A stretch of 64,000 bases of DNA from Chryseomicrobium excrementi (GTDB lineage: Bacteria > Bacillota > Bacilli > Bacillales_A > Planococcaceae), in contig NZ_PCGR01000003.1 of the NCBI RefSeq assembly GCF_002798305.1, positions 124,001 through 188,000 on the forward strand, in the 5' to 3' direction. Shown one piece after another: positions 1 to 7,520 of the stretch (its first letter is position 1; each line of letters opens with the position of its first letter). The notes beneath the pieces were generated by a model. The model saw nothing but the letters and a program-made list of their open reading frames with translations, had not been told where the DNA came from and did no database searches. The position numbers and the translations under genes are program-made.

Positions 1-393
1 AGGAATGACACTGGCAAAGAAGCGGTCACGCATGTCTTTGATCCTTTTTATGATATGAACATTGGGTACGGCCTTTATTTCTTACAGCACGGAGGTACTT
101 ACATCACGTGCGGGATACGAGACCAACATCCAAAACTGTCTCAAGAGACACCGAAAGACGCGGAAGCCACCGTCCGAGGTGCTTTAGAGATGAGCATTGT
201 TAAGAACGTTTCAATCATGGGGAACTGTCTTGGATCTAGAGAAGATTTAGAAGGAGCGATCCAATTACAGGATGCAACTGATAGAAAAATAATTTTAGAT
301 CAAGAGTATGAGGTAAAAGACGGTGTAGACTTTGTGCAAAGATCCTTTTTCGATTCAACAAGATTTGGAAAATGTGTACTCGTCTATGCATAA
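1..393 (+). CDS. Zinc-type alcohol dehydrogenase-like protein, C-terminal part (partial)
   Basis: The reading frame is open from the first base of the window, so this is the 3' end of a longer gene. The visible 130 residues look like the C-terminal half of a medium-chain NAD(P)-dependent dehydrogenase: a Rossmann-end segment (THVFDPF, then GLYFLQHGGTYITCG) followed by a stretch resembling the pattern in which the lid domain repacks on the cofactor domain. The catalytic zinc ligands would lie upstream and cannot be seen, so activity and substrate are unknown. The stop is followed after about 10 bases by the Shine-Dalgarno site of the next small gene, which suggests co-transcription. The family call is moderately sure; the substrate is not inferable. 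Confidence 0.6.
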   Translation, partial: RNDTGKEAVTHVFDPFYDMNIGYGLYFLQHGGTYITCGIRDQHPKLSQETPKDAEATVRGALEMSIVKNVSIMGNCLGSREDLEGAIQLQDATDRKIILDQEYEVKDGVDFVQRSFFDSTRFGKCVLVYA

Positions 394-414
394 TTAAGTT
401 AGGAGGTGGCTAAA

Positions 415-597
415 ATGACAACAGTTCAATGGCTACTTGTGATTTTCATTTCAGCAGGTGTAGGGATTTTCAGTAATCAGATACTAGAGAACATCCAACT
501 CAATGTATGGGTAGCAAGAGGGATTGGGTGTATCGTCGCTGTAATTGTAGCACTCCTCATGTATAAGTACTTCATGGGAAAAGTTCGGGCATCATAA
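415..597 (+). CDS. Small two-helix membrane protein
   Basis: A 60-residue hydrophobic protein with two predicted membrane helices (roughly residues 5-24 and 32-52) separated by a short polar turn and ending in a basic tail (KVRAS). I chose ATG 415 because AGGAGG at 401-406 lies 8 bases upstream; an earlier in-frame GTG overlaps that site and cannot be used with it. The family is not recognised. It follows the dehydrogenase by 21 bases, so the two are probably one transcript ended by the hairpin at 630-657. No function is assigned. Confidence 0.6.
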   Translation: MTTVQWLLVIFISAGVGIFSNQILENIQLNVWVARGIGCIVAVIVALLMYKYFMGKVRAS

Positions 598-629
598 GCT
601 AATAAAACCAACAGATGTCTCAAGAAAAA

Positions 630-657
630 GCCGTTCTGTCAAATTGACATGAACGGC
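630..657. terminator. Bidirectional intrinsic terminator
   Basis: GCCGTTC and GAACGGC form the outer stem and TGTCAA/TTGACA continues it inwards around a one-base centre. An A-run lies on the left and a short T-run (TCTTT) on the right. It sits between the convergent small membrane protein and the RRNPP regulator and probably ends both transcripts. Confidence 0.75.
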
Positions 658-665
658 CTCTTTAA

Positions 666-1565
666 TTATTTCAGATGGAATTGAACTTCATCGATTTTAT
701 CGGTGATAATAGTCAACCATTTAGGGTTCCGTACCTTTACCTTGTAAATTTCTTGTGATTTCTTTAACCATAGTAATGCCTGTTTATAGTCTTGCATTTT
801 CTCGTAGTTCAGACCAATCTGGAAATACAATTCTCCTAGTACAGAAATAGACTCCATATTTTCACTATAACTAATTCCCTCTTGGCAATACTTGATGGAC
901 TCTTCGTATTTTCCTTGCATCGTGATCACTTTCGCCAAGTTGTAATAGACTTTTGGCAACAGTGGAGAAATAGATAAGATATGAGAGGGAACCTTATCTT
1001 TGATAGCTAAAATTGATTTAAATGTTTTTGTGGATTCTTCTAACATAGATTCTTCCGCGTACAGAATTCCTTGACTATTTAAGATCTGCGCATCTTGATA
1101 AGAGAAAATAAGGTTATTAGTGCTGTTAAGAGCTTGTTCAAGTAGACGCATTGCTAGTGTGAAATCATTTGTTAAATAGTAATGGCAGACTCCCTCTGCC
1201 CATAAAAAGAATTGTTTTACTTTCCCACCATTCTCGTAAGTTGGTGTGCTTTTTTCAAACTCAATAATCCGAAGAGCATTTTTATAATCATTCGCTTCAA
1301 TAAATCTCATGACTTTGGACTCCACTTTTTTAAACTGGTCGAAAGTTGGGTTTTCAGACATTAACAAAAGTCCGTCCAGGGTAATACCTAACTTTTCTGC
1401 AATCAATTTCAATAATACCGAGTTTGGAATATTAGAACCGCTTTCAATATGGCTGATCAAGGATTGTGTACAAATATCTTTAGCAAGTTCTTTTTGAGAA
1501 ATACCGAGACTCCCTCTTAGTTCTTTGATCGTTTTTCCAATAGCCAAGTCTAAGTATGGATCCAT
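666..1565 (-). CDS. PlcR/NprR-like (RRNPP family) peptide-responsive transcription regulator
   Basis: A 299-residue protein with an N-terminal XRE-type helix-turn-helix (about residues 9-62, including GISQKELA and SLISHIESG) and a C-terminal array of tetratricopeptide-like helices (about 70-290, for example YYNLAKVITMQGKYEESIKYC). This architecture is that of the RRNPP regulators PlcR, NprR, Rgg and PrgX, which bind a re-imported signal peptide in the TPR groove and then act on DNA. The start at 1565 is set by GAGGTG seven bases upstream; an earlier in-frame GTG overlaps that site. The gene is divergent from a 51-codon pro-peptide gene at 1734-1889, with about 170 bases between them holding a palindrome. 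Family call is firm; the identity of the bound peptide is inferred from this neighbour. Confidence 0.85.
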   Translation of the reverse strand: MDPYLDLAIGKTIKELRGSLGISQKELAKDICTQSLISHIESGSNIPNSVLLKLIAEKLGITLDGLLLMSENPTFDQFKKVESKVMRFIEANDYKNALRIIEFEKSTPTYENGGKVKQFFLWAEGVCHYYLTNDFTLAMRLLEQALNSTNNLIFSYQDAQILNSQGILYAEESMLEESTKTFKSILAIKDKVPSHILSISPLLPKVYYNLAKVITMQGKYEESIKYCQEGISYSENMESISVLGELYFQIGLNYEKMQDYKQALLWLKKSQEIYKVKVRNPKWLTIITDKIDEVQFHLK

Positions 1566-1647
1566 CAGGAACACCTCTTATCATAAGTGATTTTCATAGT
1601 TGGCAGTGAATTGTAATAAAAAGTGAAGGTGTTAAAAAAAGAGTATT

Positions 1648-1692
1648 AATATTCTAATATTCGATAAATTCTTGAAATAATTGTGATATAGT
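1648..1692 (+). promoter_or_regulatory. Promoter of the pro-peptide gene with candidate operator
   Basis: AATATT-CT-AATATT (1648-1661) is an inverted repeat with 6-base arms. Downstream, TGATATAGT (1684-1692) reads as an extended -10 element about 40 bases before the pro-peptide start. The palindrome lies just upstream of the presumed polymerase site, where an activator of the PlcR type would bind. It does not match the published PlcR box (TATGNA-N4-TNCATA), so the assignment is inference. Confidence 0.4.
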
Positions 1693-1733
1693 CTCCTTGA
1701 AAGCAAGTTCACTTTACAAAAGGGAGAGAGATT

Positions 1734-1889
1734 ATGAAAAAGTTAGCAGTACTTTTAAATGTCTTTATGGCTTTGTTGATGTTAAATCTTGCAAATGGAG
1801 ATATGGTGAAAATTTCTCATGATTCGCCAATCACAAGTTTTTATGATTTAAATGGCGATGATGACGAGGAGCTGCCTTTCCGTCACTAA
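1734..1889 (+). CDS. Secreted PapR-like signalling pro-peptide
   Basis: A 51-residue ORF with a good Shine-Dalgarno (AGGGAGAGAG). It begins with a Sec-type signal peptide (MKKLAVLLN followed by a hydrophobic core to about residue 22), continues with a polar spacer, and ends in an acidic stretch and the residues ELPFRH. PapR of the B. cereus group is a 48-residue exported pro-peptide whose mature form ends in LPFEF. The size, export signal, acidic run before the end and shared LPF core support a PapR-like role. In the B. cereus group papR lies downstream of plcR on the same strand; here the gene is divergent from its presumed receptor. The start is fixed by spacing and the stop is followed by a terminator. 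Exact processing is unknown. Confidence 0.7.
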   Translation: MKKLAVLLNVFMALLMLNLANGDMVKISHDSPITSFYDLNGDDDEELPFRH

Positions 1890-1946
1890 TTAAAACTGAA
1901 ACAGATTATTACTCTTTCTTTATAGGGGTTGTAAGAAAGAGGTTAT

Positions 1947-1980
1947 AAAAAGTATTCCTTAAATAGGGGTACTTTTTTTA
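1947..1980 (+). terminator. Intrinsic terminator after the pro-peptide gene
   Basis: AAAAAGTATTCC and GGGGTACTTTTTT form a stem (one G-T pair) around TTAAATA and end in a T-run. A weaker TCTTTCTT/AAGAAAGA hairpin lies just upstream (about 1911-1943). Confidence 0.7.
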
Positions 1981-2214
1981 TGCATACATTTAGTATACGA
2001 AAAAGAGAGTCTAAGGTTTCATGGGGATGTTAAATAGAAAGACAATAGAACTAATTATTCTATATGCATGTATCCTCCCACTTATCCTATAAAGAGTCAG
2101 TTACTAATTTAATGAGATGAATGCAGGAATCTAAACGTTCATTTAATAGGGTATACTACTACAAAAGAAAAAATTCACTTTTCATACAACAAGTGGTGAA
2201 GGAGGACAAAAATT
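1981..2214. other. Intergenic region without a convincing gene
   Basis: Between the terminator and the YciI-like gene I see only short open frames. One 23-codon hydrophobic frame starts at ATG 2021 but has a weak ribosome site. The region presumably carries the promoter of the gene at 2215; no clean -35/-10 pair or operator stands out. Confidence 0.4.
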
Positions 2215-2589
2215 ATGATTTTTGTATGTATGGGATACTTCGATAAAGACAAGATGCATCAACTGCCAAGCGAAGAATTTGAGACTCTAATGGCTGCCTG
2301 TCAGCCGCATATGGGGGCCTTGAAAAAGACGGGAAAAGTACTGGTGGATGCAGGCTTGGATTCGGAAGTCACGTCCCTCAAACGGCGAGAGGGAAAGGTG
2401 TACGTAACAGACGGGTTGGAAACGACATCTACGGAGTTGATCGGCAGTGTGTTTCTAATTGAAGCGGACACCCTCCAGCAAGCCATTGAACTGGCTGCTC
2501 TGCATCCGACTACCCAACTAGACGAGGCAGAGAAGTTCGGCTGGCGGACAGACATTCGACCGGTCCACACATTTACCTCTTCTCTATGA
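2215..2589 (+). CDS. YciI/DGPF-family protein
   Basis: A 124-residue protein of the YCII-related (DGPF) superfamily: an N-terminal strand (MIFVCMGY), a helix, and the characteristic segment in which a per-sample score is reported (VFLIEADTLQQAIELAALHPT). These small ferredoxin-like proteins are found next to ECF sigma factors and environmental-response genes; some have hydrolase-like active sites, but most have no proven function. Its start is backed by AAGGAGG. It is followed 30 bases later by a SnoaL-like protein, a pairing common for this family, and the two probably form one operon. No enzymatic role is claimed. Confidence 0.75.
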   Translation: MIFVCMGYFDKDKMHQLPSEEFETLMAACQPHMGALKKTGKVLVDAGLDSEVTSLKRREGKVYVTDGLETTSTELIGSVFLIEADTLQQAIELAALHPTTQLDEAEKFGWRTDIRPVHTFTSSL

Positions 2590-2619
2590 ATATCCTACTA
2601 TAACTAAGGAGCTGACCGA

Positions 2620-3063
2620 ATGAACAATGCATTCTACGAAGTTTCACAAGTTCTTGAAAACTACGCAGCTGCTGTCTATGAACTCGATGTCGAGAAGTTT
2701 CTAGCTGCCTATCATGAGGACATTCATCTCTATGATTGCTGGGGAAGGTGGGAGCTCCAAGGGCTTCCTGCGTGGAGAGAGAGCGTAGCGGAATGGTTTT
2801 CGGGTATCCGAGAAGACAACAATGTCGTGAACGTAACTTTTGATGATGTCGTAATCACCGAAGACGCGAATACAGCCTTTATACACTGTGCCGTCACCTT
2901 CACAGGATACGAAGCCGGCGGAAGTGAACCGCTCCGGCAGATGACCAACCGCTTCACGTTTGGCTTGAAGAAATCTGAAGAGTCTTGGCAGATCGCTCAT
3001 GAACATTCCTCTCTCCCGATTGATCTTGAGACCGGTAACGCCCTATACGATTCGAAAGCCTGA
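2620..3063 (+). CDS. SnoaL-like / NTF2-fold protein
   Basis: A 147-residue protein of the NTF2-like superfamily, closest to the SnoaL/DUF4440 group. The pattern is a helix pair (YEVSQVLENYAAAVYELD), then FLAAYHEDIHLYDCWG, a second helix around PAWRESVAEWF, and the paired strands ending in RFTFGLKKSEESWQIAHEHSS. Members act as small polyketide cyclases, ketosteroid-isomerase-like enzymes or simple ligand-binding folds. The Asp/His positions here do not identify a reaction. It shares a transcript with the YciI-like gene and ends at a strong terminator. Confidence 0.75.
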   Translation: MNNAFYEVSQVLENYAAAVYELDVEKFLAAYHEDIHLYDCWGRWELQGLPAWRESVAEWFSGIREDNNVVNVTFDDVVITEDANTAFIHCAVTFTGYEAGGSEPLRQMTNRFTFGLKKSEESWQIAHEHSSLPIDLETGNALYDSKA

Positions 3064-3074
3064 ACACAGAGAAA

Positions 3075-3100
3075 AAGCCAGCTCCTTTGCGAGCTGGCTT
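3075..3100 (+). terminator. Intrinsic terminator
   Basis: AAGCCAGCTC and GAGCTGGCTT form a perfect 10-base stem around CTTTGC. It ends the YciI/SnoaL operon and touches the 3' end of the convergent DUF3784 gene. Confidence 0.8.
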
Positions 3101-3420
3101 TAGCTGTTTCTAAATCGGTTTCCTGTATTCGAATACACAAGCGTAAAAACAATGAGTCCTATCATTAATGCGATTCCAATCCACATCAGCAAAGGCATCT
3201 CCAGCCACTCACTCAGTGACAACAACACCAAACTAAAGCTGATGCCGTACAGGATCTTGCTCATGAACTTGCACAGTGCCCGTTCATCATACTTCGCTTT
3301 CTCTTCCTTGGGCATAGTGTTATACCCCGCAATCAAAAAGGCTCCTTTTCCCTGCGAGAGGAAGTAAGCCATGATCAGGAATGGGATGACGAGTAGGAGG
3401 TTTATGATGGCTGGTGACAT
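3100..3420 (-). CDS. DUF3784 membrane protein
   Basis: A 106-residue protein with three hydrophobic helices (about residues 3-24, 55-75 and 78-97). Between the first and second is the signature of DUF3784: GKGAFLIAGYNTMPKEEKAKYDE followed by a cysteine-containing helix. This family is common in Bacillales and Clostridia, and its function is not established. The start has AAAGGAG upstream. It stands alone, convergent with the SnoaL-like gene. Confidence 0.8.
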   Translation of the reverse strand: MSPAIINLLLVIPFLIMAYFLSQGKGAFLIAGYNTMPKEEKAKYDERALCKFMSKILYGISFSLVLLSLSEWLEMPLLMWIGIALMIGLIVFTLVYSNTGNRFRNS

Positions 3421-3635
3421 AGAAGTAGCTCCTTTCGAAATAAACTAGTAATTATTATACGCAATTGGTAATGAAAGGTTTCGCTAGGGTAATTAAGGGA
3501 TGGAATGAATAGATTTGATTTAGCTCCTTTCTTGTTCAGTATTCTTGGGTCAGTTTACGCTAGAAATAGTCTGCTAAGTCTGCATCTAAAAAGTTTATAA
3601 TTATCCTAATAAATTCAACTGACAGGAGTCATGAC

Positions 3636-4523
3636 ATGTTTGATAAAGAAGCTTGGAACTCAAAAGATCAAAATGAACTGTTTAAAACTTTATTACATAG
3701 AATCAAAGTCGAGAAGAAATTCTCAGATAAAAGCATACAGGATATGAAGAAACTTATGAGATATGCCTATTATCTCAAAATGAGTAATCAAAAAAACTAT
3801 TTAGTGGCGGAGCAGGAGTTTGAGAGAATCCTAAAATTATTTAAAGGGAATGCAGAGGCTTGTTATCGTTATGGTTTCATTCTCTATCAGAAAAGGGATT
3901 GGGCGAAAGCACTCTATTATTTTGATCAAGCCCTTACACATGGGACAACTCGAGCGCTCTTTCCATTAACAGAGAGCCAAGCAATGAAAGCCCCATTCTT
4001 CAAAGGGTATTGTGCGGCACAGGTTTTAAAAGAGGTTAAAGAAGAGATGGAACTACTAGATGAAGAAGACAAAAAGCTTCAAGGTGAAGGAATCTCAATA
4101 AGCGATTTAATTGAACAGTTTAGAAACGAAATTAAGAGCCATAAGTACACTCTAGAAACAAACCAAGAAGAGTTTGTGTACTTGGATGAGGAAGTCTATG
4201 AAGATAGTATTTTTGATACTAAGTACGAATTGCTTTTAAATTATGCTGATGAAGGCCTATATGCAAAATGTCGAGGAACACGTGTTGATTTGACAGTTGA
4301 TCAAATGGAGTTATTAGAAAAATTGATTAAGGCTGAGGGCAGAATGGTAAGTCTTCATGATTTAGATGAGGAGATCTCGTGGGATACTTACAGAACTAGA
4401 ATTAGACGTCTAAAAGAAAAATTTGCGAATGCTGATGTAGATTTAGCGATTGATAATGTACGGGGAGAGCAGAGTTATAAACTCATGAGAATGTACTACG
4501 GGATCATTCGAGCGGATGCTTAA
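3636..4523 (+). CDS. TPR protein with C-terminal winged-helix (OmpR-type) DNA-binding domain
   Basis: A 295-residue protein in three parts. Residues about 30-115 form TPR-like helices (for example ACYRYGFILYQKRDWAKALYY). The middle (about 120-200) is charged and acidic, likely coiled. The C-terminus (about 215-290) resembles the winged helix of OmpR-type regulators: GTRVDLTVDQMELLEKLIK, then SWDTYRTRIRRLKEKF as recognition helix and wing. No receiver domain is present. I infer a one-component regulator sensing through the TPR region. It precedes a peptidase gene by about 80 bases, with a perfect 8-base inverted repeat between them, and may regulate it. Start fixed by AGGAG upstream. Confidence 0.55.
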   Translation: MFDKEAWNSKDQNELFKTLLHRIKVEKKFSDKSIQDMKKLMRYAYYLKMSNQKNYLVAEQEFERILKLFKGNAEACYRYGFILYQKRDWAKALYYFDQALTHGTTRALFPLTESQAMKAPFFKGYCAAQVLKEVKEEMELLDEEDKKLQGEGISISDLIEQFRNEIKSHKYTLETNQEEFVYLDEEVYEDSIFDTKYELLLNYADEGLYAKCRGTRVDLTVDQMELLEKLIKAEGRMVSLHDLDEEISWDTYRTRIRRLKEKFANADVDLAIDNVRGEQSYKLMRMYYGIIRADA

Positions 4524-4538
4524 AGTAAAGATTTAATT

Positions 4539-4558
4539 CTGTGACAGCCTTGTCACAG
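4539..4558. promoter_or_regulatory. Perfect inverted repeat, candidate operator
   Basis: CTGTGACA-GCCT-TGTCACAG has two perfect 8-base arms in the gap between the TPR regulator and the peptidase gene. No T-run follows, so it is not a terminator. The half-site TGTGA...TCACA resembles CRP/FNR-type sites but has an 8-base rather than 6-base centre. A site for the adjacent winged-helix regulator is another possibility. Confidence 0.4.
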
Positions 4559-4603
4559 CTGTTTGAAATAATAAGGTCATCAAACAAGAGGAGTGATCTT
4601 ATT

Positions 4604-5941
4604 ATGGAAAACTGGTCAACGATTTTAAATGGGTATGGATTTGCTTGTACGGTGAATGAAAGTCGCTGGATTGTTATTGATGAAACAATTTCAGAGGAAA
4701 GTGTCGAATTTCTTTCGAAGGTCTTAAAAACATCAGGGGTACAGCATTTTATTGATGGGAAAAGAGTGCATTTAGAAGGGAAAATACCAGAAGAGAAGTT
4801 TGTTGAATCACTCTCTAAATTAGTGAATCCAATTACAGAAATGATGTACTACCCAGAAGCCTTGCCTAGCTACAAACTAGATGTCTACATTGCCGGTATC
4901 GTCAGACAATTGAACCGTTTAGGGCTTCTGACTTGCATGAGTTGTGATGGTCACGGAACAAAATCACCTTATATACACTTCCAATCCAATATTGATGCAT
5001 TACAAGCAGAGGTTCTCTTTAGAGAATTGGGAGTGAAGGTCCATGTAAGTGGAGCTAGCTTGCGGTTTAAAAAGAAGCGGGAATCACTTCCTGGTATAGC
5101 GAATCAACTTGCTGCTTTGACTGAAGTGCCATCTAACAAACTCACTCAAAAAAAGTATGAAGAAACTTTGGAAGAATTGCTTCTTATCAATGGAGAAAGT
5201 GGAGAAGAAGCAACTGTCCGAAACTATGTGACGCAAAAGATGAGCCCTCTTGTCGATGAAATGTTTGTCGATGATGCAGGTAACCTACATGCCAAACAAG
5301 TCTTTGGTGAAGGACCTACAATTATCTTAAATGCTCATTTAGACACAGTGAGCTCTTGGGATGAGGATAAAGAAATCTTAAAGCATGGATGGGATGTTTG
5401 GTCTTCTTCTACAGGGATTTTAGGTGCTGACGACCGTGCAGGAGTTGCCGTATTATTAGGGTTAGCACATCTGCTTCCGAACTCGTCATTTGATGGAACC
5501 ATTCACTACATCTTTACTGTTGAAGAAGAAATTGGCCTCTGCGGAGCTCGTGCAGTGACACCAGAACTGATTCAAGAAGCAAAAATGGCATTTGTCATCG
5601 ATAGAAGAGGAAAACATGACATCGTGGTCGGTAGCCAGTGGGGCGGCCTCTTCTGCTCGGAGGAGTTTGGTCAGCGTGTAGAGCGTATTGCAAGACGTAC
5701 ACAAAGTAGACGTTGGACTTGCACACTAGGAGGATCCAGTGATACAAGAATCTGGGTCTCTCATGGTATTGAAAGTGTTAACCTCTCTGCTGGGTATATG
5801 AATGAGCATACAGAAGATGAGACTCTTGATGTGCGAGCGAATCTAAATACTCTTTCTGTAGTGTATAAATTAGTGGAAGATGCTACTTATTTGCTACAAA
5901 AGAAGACTCAAAGACCATTGAGAAGTAAGAGTGCGATGTAA
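4604..5941 (+). CDS. M20/M28-like zinc metallopeptidase with an N-terminal extension
   Basis: A 445-residue protein. From about residue 180 to the end it is a co-catalytic zinc peptidase: LNAHLDTVSS gives the first His-x-Asp, GADDRAG the bridging Asp, VEEEIGLCGA the base and ligand Glu pair, FVIDRRG the next Asp, and MNEHTEDE the last His. Such enzymes are aminopeptidases or amidohydrolases of small peptides. The first 180 residues do not belong to that fold and include a cysteine motif (LTCMSCDGHGT); I do not recognise them. ATG 4604 is chosen because GAGGAG lies ten bases upstream; an earlier in-frame start at 4541 lies inside the palindrome and lacks a ribosome site. A terminator follows. 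Confidence 0.7.
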   Translation: MENWSTILNGYGFACTVNESRWIVIDETISEESVEFLSKVLKTSGVQHFIDGKRVHLEGKIPEEKFVESLSKLVNPITEMMYYPEALPSYKLDVYIAGIVRQLNRLGLLTCMSCDGHGTKSPYIHFQSNIDALQAEVLFRELGVKVHVSGASLRFKKKRESLPGIANQLAALTEVPSNKLTQKKYEETLEELLLINGESGEEATVRNYVTQKMSPLVDEMFVDDAGNLHAKQVFGEGPTIILNAHLDTVSSWDEDKEILKHGWDVWSSSTGILGADDRAGVAVLLGLAHLLPNSSFDGTIHYIFTVEEEIGLCGARAVTPELIQEAKMAFVIDRRGKHDIVVGSQWGGLFCSEEFGQRVERIARRTQSRRWTCTLGGSSDTRIWVSHGIESVNLSAGYMNEHTEDETLDVRANLNTLSVVYKLVEDATYLLQKKTQRPLRSKSAM

Positions 5942-5960
5942 TTAATAGAAAATGATTTGG

Positions 5961-5991
5961 CTGTGCAGATAGTTTTCTGCACAGTTTTTTT
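5961..5991 (+). terminator. Intrinsic terminator
   Basis: CTGTGCAG and CTGCACAG form a perfect 8-base stem around ATAGTTTT and run into seven T residues. It closes the peptidase transcript and marks the left border of the AT-rich island. Confidence 0.85.
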
Positions 5992-6118
5992 AAAGCCCTT
6001 GCAATAAACAATATTTGGTATAATGTAGAATTAATAGAATATAAAAATGTTAGAAAATTATATTAATGGTGACTGAGTTACTAATATTTATAAAAATCTC
6101 TGAATAGGAGGAGAGCTT

Positions 6119-7063
6119 TTGGTTAAATTCAGACATTTGTATTTTTTGATTGTAATTAATATCACTTTAACTGGATGTAATACTATTAATGAGGATTCTG
6201 CAAATAAAAATGACGCCATTGCACAGGAAGTCACAAACAACAAAAAAGAGAATGATAGTAAGGGAAATTCTATATTGAACACTGAAGATAATGAAGCAAC
6301 AGAAGAAGTAAAGGAATCGAAAGAGAAAGTTATTGAAGAAGAGGATCCTTTATTTAATGGATATAAACTGCTTTTGGTAGATGGTGGAGATATTTCAGGA
6401 ATGCGACAACCAAATGTGGTTGTAGATATTGGATTTGCTGATCGTGAGTATTGGGCATTTACAAATGAGCATGGTCAATTAGTTCGTGTTATTGCTGCAG
6501 AAATCATTATTCAGGATAGTGGTGAACCTTTGATAGATTCAGGAAGGTATTATTCAGATGAAGCAAAGGTGCCTGGAGTGGAGGATGAAAATCTAGATGA
6601 GGGTCACGTTATTGCAGACTCTCTAGGAGGTGTTTCTAATGCATACAATATTACTCCGCAGGACAGCATACTAAATAGACATGGTGATCAAGCATATATG
6701 TAAAGTGTGATTAGAAGTGCTGGTGGCGCAAATAATTTCGAAGCCATCATCACATATCCAGATTCACAAACACAAATACCATCAAGTTATCAATATACAT
6801 ATACACTCTTGGGTGAAGTTATAGTAGATGTATTTGAAAATGTGAATCCAGACGAGGTGAATAATTCCCAAGGTCTCACAGACAATAAGTCAACAGATAC
6901 GTCTAGCGAAGAAAACGATATCTCAAGTGTAGATACAAATGGAAACGGTCAAGTGACAATAAAGGAAGCGAAAGCTGCAGGTTTCAGCATGCCAATTCTT
7001 AGTGACCACTGGCTTTATCAGTATATGGACGATAGAGATGGTGACGGGATGGTTGGAGAATAA
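6119..7063 (+). pseudogene. Secreted DNA/RNA non-specific endonuclease, interrupted by a nonsense codon
   Basis: The frame starts at TTG 6119 (AGGAGGAG six bases upstream) with a lipoprotein signal (LTGC lipobox, Cys about residue 20), an acidic low-complexity linker, and then the nuclease domain with the catalytic DEGHVIADSLGG and NITPQDS motifs. A TAA at 6701-6703 interrupts it after GDQAYM. The same frame continues without shift (VIRSAGG...ITYPDS) through the rest of the nuclease fold to an EF-hand-like loop (DTNGNGQVTIKE) and a second calcium-type loop (DRDGDGMVGE) reminiscent of Excalibur domains. In relatives a Glu codon follows AYM, so GAA to TAA is the likely change. As it stands, the product would lack the last strands of the nuclease. 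It was probably a surface nuclease. Confidence 0.75.
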
Positions 7064-7107
7064 TTGATATGAAACTCAAATACTTATAAGAAGGTGAGAA
7101 TGTAATT

Positions 7108-7467
7108 GTGATTAATATAGATATTGATAATAAGTTAAAACAAAAGATTGATGAGCTAGTTATTGAAAAAGGTTTTAATGATATTAATGAATTTATAATT
7201 AATATCTTGAATAGAGAAGTTAATACGATAAACCACGACGCTCAATTCAATAATCTATTACTAAATTTTAAATCATTAAAATCAGGACAGCTGTTTAGTA
7301 TAAAAGATTTAATCAATTTAGATCTCAATGAGAGAAATTCATTTTATTTAATACAGGAGTTCGAAATTTTTTTCGAGTATTATCTTGGGAAATCAAATCA
7401 AGACGATATGTACGAAACTTTGTACTTTGATGAAAAAAAATTCGCACAAATTTACTTGAAAAAATAG
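7108..7467 (+). CDS. Small protein with ribbon-helix-helix-like start, DUF1413-like end
   Basis: A 119-residue protein starting at GTG 7108 with AAGGTGAG upstream. Residues 1-38 (INIDIDNKLKQKIDELV then DINEFIINILNREV) read like a ribbon-helix-helix DNA-binding unit of the CopG/Arc type. The C-terminal half (LKSGQLFSIKDLI...) resembles DUF1413, a small domain of unknown role in Bacillota. It is the first gene of the AT-rich operon leading to DISARM, 53 bases before drmE, so it could be a local regulator. That role is inference; both domain calls are by eye. Confidence 0.45.
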   Translation: MINIDIDNKLKQKIDELVIEKGFNDINEFIINILNREVNTINHDAQFNNLLLNFKSLKSGQLFSIKDLINLDLNERNSFYLIQEFEIFFEYYLGKSNQDDMYETLYFDEKKFAQIYLKK

Positions 7468-7520
7468 TGGGAAAATTATAAGAAACTTGAATTCTCCAAT
7501 TAGATAGGGGTGATGAATCG

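Noticed and set aside
2021-2092. 23-codon hydrophobic ORF
   Set aside because: Weak ribosome site, no family signal; the surrounding region has no other coding trait.
4539-4558. Terminator after the TPR regulator
   Set aside because: The perfect palindrome has no T-run and sits close to the next gene, so an operator is more likely.
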